Shown here: one piece after another, positions 5,408 to 6,644 of the stretch
How the letters are laid out: every line of letters begins with the position of its first letter
How positions within the stretch are numbered: position 1 is the first letter of the stretch
Source: Helicobacteraceae bacterium
Lineage (GTDB): Bacteria > Campylobacterota > Campylobacteria > Campylobacterales > Sulfurimonadaceae
DNA: 6,644 bases
Assembly: GCA_027057185.1 (NCBI GenBank)
Contig: JALUJE010000282.1
Location: 1-6,644, forward strand
Direction of reading: 5' to 3'
Notes under the pieces: generated by a model
Databases searched by the model: none
What the model was told of the DNA's origin: nothing
What the model saw: only the letters and a program-made list of their open reading frames with translations
Translations under genes and position numbers: made by a program

Positions 5408-6424
5408 ATGCACATTTTAGTAACTGGAGGGGCAGGCTATATTGGTTCGCATGTTGTCAAGCAACTCATTGAGAAAACATCACATCGCATTTCAATTATA
5501 GACAATCTTTCGACAGGACATCAAAGCACCATAGATACGCTCAACAGCATCTATCAAAATGAAAGGTACGATGAGGAGGGTATTACATTTTACCATGAAG
5601 ACTTAAAAAATTTCGAGGCAATTGAAACAATTTTTACAACCGCCTCTTTTGATGGCGTTATTCATTTTGCAGCGAGCATTGTTGTTCCGGAATCTGTTGA
5701 GAATCCACTAAAATACTATATGAACAATACAGTCAATACAACGCACCTCGTTTCATTATGTACAACGCATAATATTAAGCATTTCATCTTTTCATCGACT
5801 GCTGCAGTATATGGAGAACCTCCTGAGCCACAAGTAAAAGAGACAACACCGACGATACCCATTAACCCCTACGGCAGAAGCAAACTCATGAGTGAACAGG
5901 TTTTGCAGGATGCATCGCAAGCCAAAGAAGACTTTTCACATGTCATTTTGCGCTATTTTAATGTTGCCGGAGCCGATACGCTTAATCGCATTGGTCAAAG
6001 CTTCCCCAATGCGACCCATCTCATCAAGGTTGCCGCACAAACGGTTATTGGAACCCGAGAGAGTATGATGATATTTGGTGAAGACTATAACACGCCTGAT
6101 GGCACCTGCATTCGTGACTATATTCATGTTGATGATCTCGCATCGGCACATGTAAAAGCGTTGGAGTATTTAGAGCAGGGGAGTGACTCCAATATCTTTA
6201 ATGTCGGGTACGGGCACGGTTTTAGCGTGAAGGAGGTTATTGGTACCATGAAAACCATTAGTCATGTAGACTTTGACGTACGAGCAGCACCGCGACGTGC
6301 GGGCGATCCGGCTGTACTAATTTCAGATAACAGCAAAATAAAAAATATACTCCATTGGAGTGCGCAGTATGATGATCTTTCGGGTATCTGTGCCACGGCT
6401 TTAGCATGGGAGAAAACATTGTAA
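5408..6424 (+). CDS. galE: UDP-glucose (or UDP-GlcNAc) 4-epimerase
   Basis: Extended short-chain dehydrogenase that inverts C4 of UDP-hexoses through a 4-keto intermediate with bound NAD, supplying UDP-galactose or its N-acetyl form for surface glycans. The 338 residues match the family length. The NAD Rossmann motif TGGAGYIGS has G7, G10 and G13, and D32 in IIDNLSTG is placed to bind the NAD ribose. The catalytic pair is Y155 and K159 (PYGRSK). The third active-site residue is T131 in FSSTAAVYG, where E. coli has S124. RYFNVAG (182-188) and RDYIHVDDLA (236-245) are further GalE motifs. R297 and D300 in PRRAGD match the uridine-binding residues R292 and D295 of E. coli. The residue aligned with E. 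coli Y299 is L304, so N-acetylated substrates may be accepted. It stands alone in the window, so its glycan pathway is unknown. Confidence 0.95.
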   Translation: MHILVTGGAGYIGSHVVKQLIEKTSHRISIIDNLSTGHQSTIDTLNSIYQNERYDEEGITFYHEDLKNFEAIETIFTTASFDGVIHFAASIVVPESVENPLKYYMNNTVNTTHLVSLCTTHNIKHFIFSSTAAVYGEPPEPQVKETTPTIPINPYGRSKLMSEQVLQDASQAKEDFSHVILRYFNVAGADTLNRIGQSFPNATHLIKVAAQTVIGTRESMMIFGEDYNTPDGTCIRDYIHVDDLASAHVKALEYLEQGSDSNIFNVGYGHGFSVKEVIGTMKTISHVDFDVRAAPRRAGDPAVLISDNSKIKNILHWSAQYDDLSGICATALAWEKTL

Positions 6425-6451
6425 CATTTAAATATAACGATGGAACAATAA

Positions 6452-6526
6452 TGGTGACCCCACGGAGACTCGAACTCCGGTAACATGGATGAAAACCATG
6501 GATCCTAACCGCTAGACGATGGGGCC
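6452..6526 (-). tRNA. tRNA-Glu (UUC anticodon), CCA encoded
   Basis: The minus strand folds as a full cloverleaf. The acceptor GGCCCCA pairs with TGGGGTC, including one G-U pair at position 2-71, with discriminator A73 and an encoded CCA. The D arm GTCTAGCGGTTAGGAT is of tRNA-Glu type. The anticodon stem CATGG/CCATG encloses TTTTCAT, with anticodon TTC (complement of 6491-6493), which reads GAA and GAG. The variable loop is TTAC, and the T arm CGGAG-TTCGAGT-CTCCG is perfect. Mature ends are 6526 (5') and 6455 before CCA. The gene is convergent with galE, whose stop is only 27 bases away. It would be a substrate for a canonical GluRS, which need not be the gltX of this window. Confidence 0.97.
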
Positions 6527-6644
6527 AAAAGGAGGTAGAAGTAATTCTTGAGCCAGAATTATAGTCATCACAATCTTAAAGGCGAATAAAAACAAAAAAA
6601 TTTAAAAAATTAATCCATAAAAAAGATTCAATAGTGGATAATAC
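6527..6644. other. AT-rich terminal region with no gene seen
   Basis: These 118 bases hold A/T runs and no open frame that I can support. Apart from the likely tRNA promoter, the plus strand shows GATAAT at 6637-6642, which could be a -10 box for a gene beyond the right edge, but it has no matching upstream element. Confidence 0.5.
6558..6563 (-). promoter_or_regulatory. Probable -10 box of the tRNA-Glu gene
   Basis: The minus strand reads TATAAT exactly, about 32 bases before the mature tRNA 5' end, so the expected precursor leader is about 25 bases. The upstream region (6585-6615) is very T-rich on this strand, in keeping with Campylobacterota promoters without a fixed -35. Confidence 0.5.

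Noticed and set aside
6526..6537. Plus-strand AAAAGGAGGTAG, a perfect ribosome binding motif (CTACCTCCTTTT on the tRNA strand, like the 16S rRNA 3' end)
   Set aside because: No start codon follows at a suitable distance on the plus strand, and on the minus strand it is only a short tRNA leader; no rRNA sequence surrounds it, so chance is the best reading.
1..6644. CRISPR array, insertion sequence, phage or defence island
   Set aside because: No direct repeat series, transposase, integrase or terminal inverted repeats were seen; the tRNA-Glu gene has no partial copy in the window that would mark an integration site.

Overview
The window looks like ordinary chromosomal housekeeping DNA from a member of the Campylobacterota (former Epsilonproteobacteria), probably a Sulfurimonas/Sulfurovum-like organism. 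The reasons are moderately AT-rich coding sequence, AT-rich gaps with TATAAT-like boxes but no clear -35, a short class I fructose-1,6-bisphosphatase, and a gene order that I recall from Campylobacter jejuni around Cj0838c-Cj0845c (metS, small protein, fbp, mobB-like, divergent lipoprotein, YggT protein, gltX). The genus is an inference and was not searched.

Layout, left to right. Bases 1-1553 carry the N-terminal 517 codons of methionyl-tRNA synthetase on the minus strand; the gene runs off the left edge. Upstream of it, in one minus-strand operon, are a 65-residue cysteine-rich small protein (1575-1772), fbp (1750-2592) and mobB (2593-3096, TTG start), with overlapping or touching gene ends and a TATAAT box in front of mobB. 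A 112-base divergent gap leads to a plus-strand lipoprotein gene of unknown function (3209-3721). Its 3' end overlaps by 14 bases the 3' end of a YggT-type membrane protein gene (3708-3989, minus). That gene is coupled by an ATGA overlap to gltX (3986-5284, minus), a glutamyl-tRNA synthetase with a variant HIGN signature. A 123-base divergent gap separates gltX from galE (5408-6424, plus), a UDP-hexose 4-epimerase. A tRNA-Glu(UUC) gene with encoded CCA lies on the minus strand at 6452-6526, tail to tail with galE. The last 118 bases are AT-rich and contain the likely tRNA promoter and no visible gene.

The genes serve translation (metG, gltX, tRNA-Glu), gluconeogenesis (fbp), molybdenum cofactor maturation (mobB), the cell envelope (lipoprotein, YggT protein) and nucleotide-sugar supply (galE). 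I found no mobile element, CRISPR array, phage or defence gene, and no new multi-gene system. The points most worth a second look are the small CxxCxxC protein between fbp and metG, the type of GluRS encoded by gltX, the likely substrate range of GalE, and the tightly packed convergent ends that lack visible terminators.
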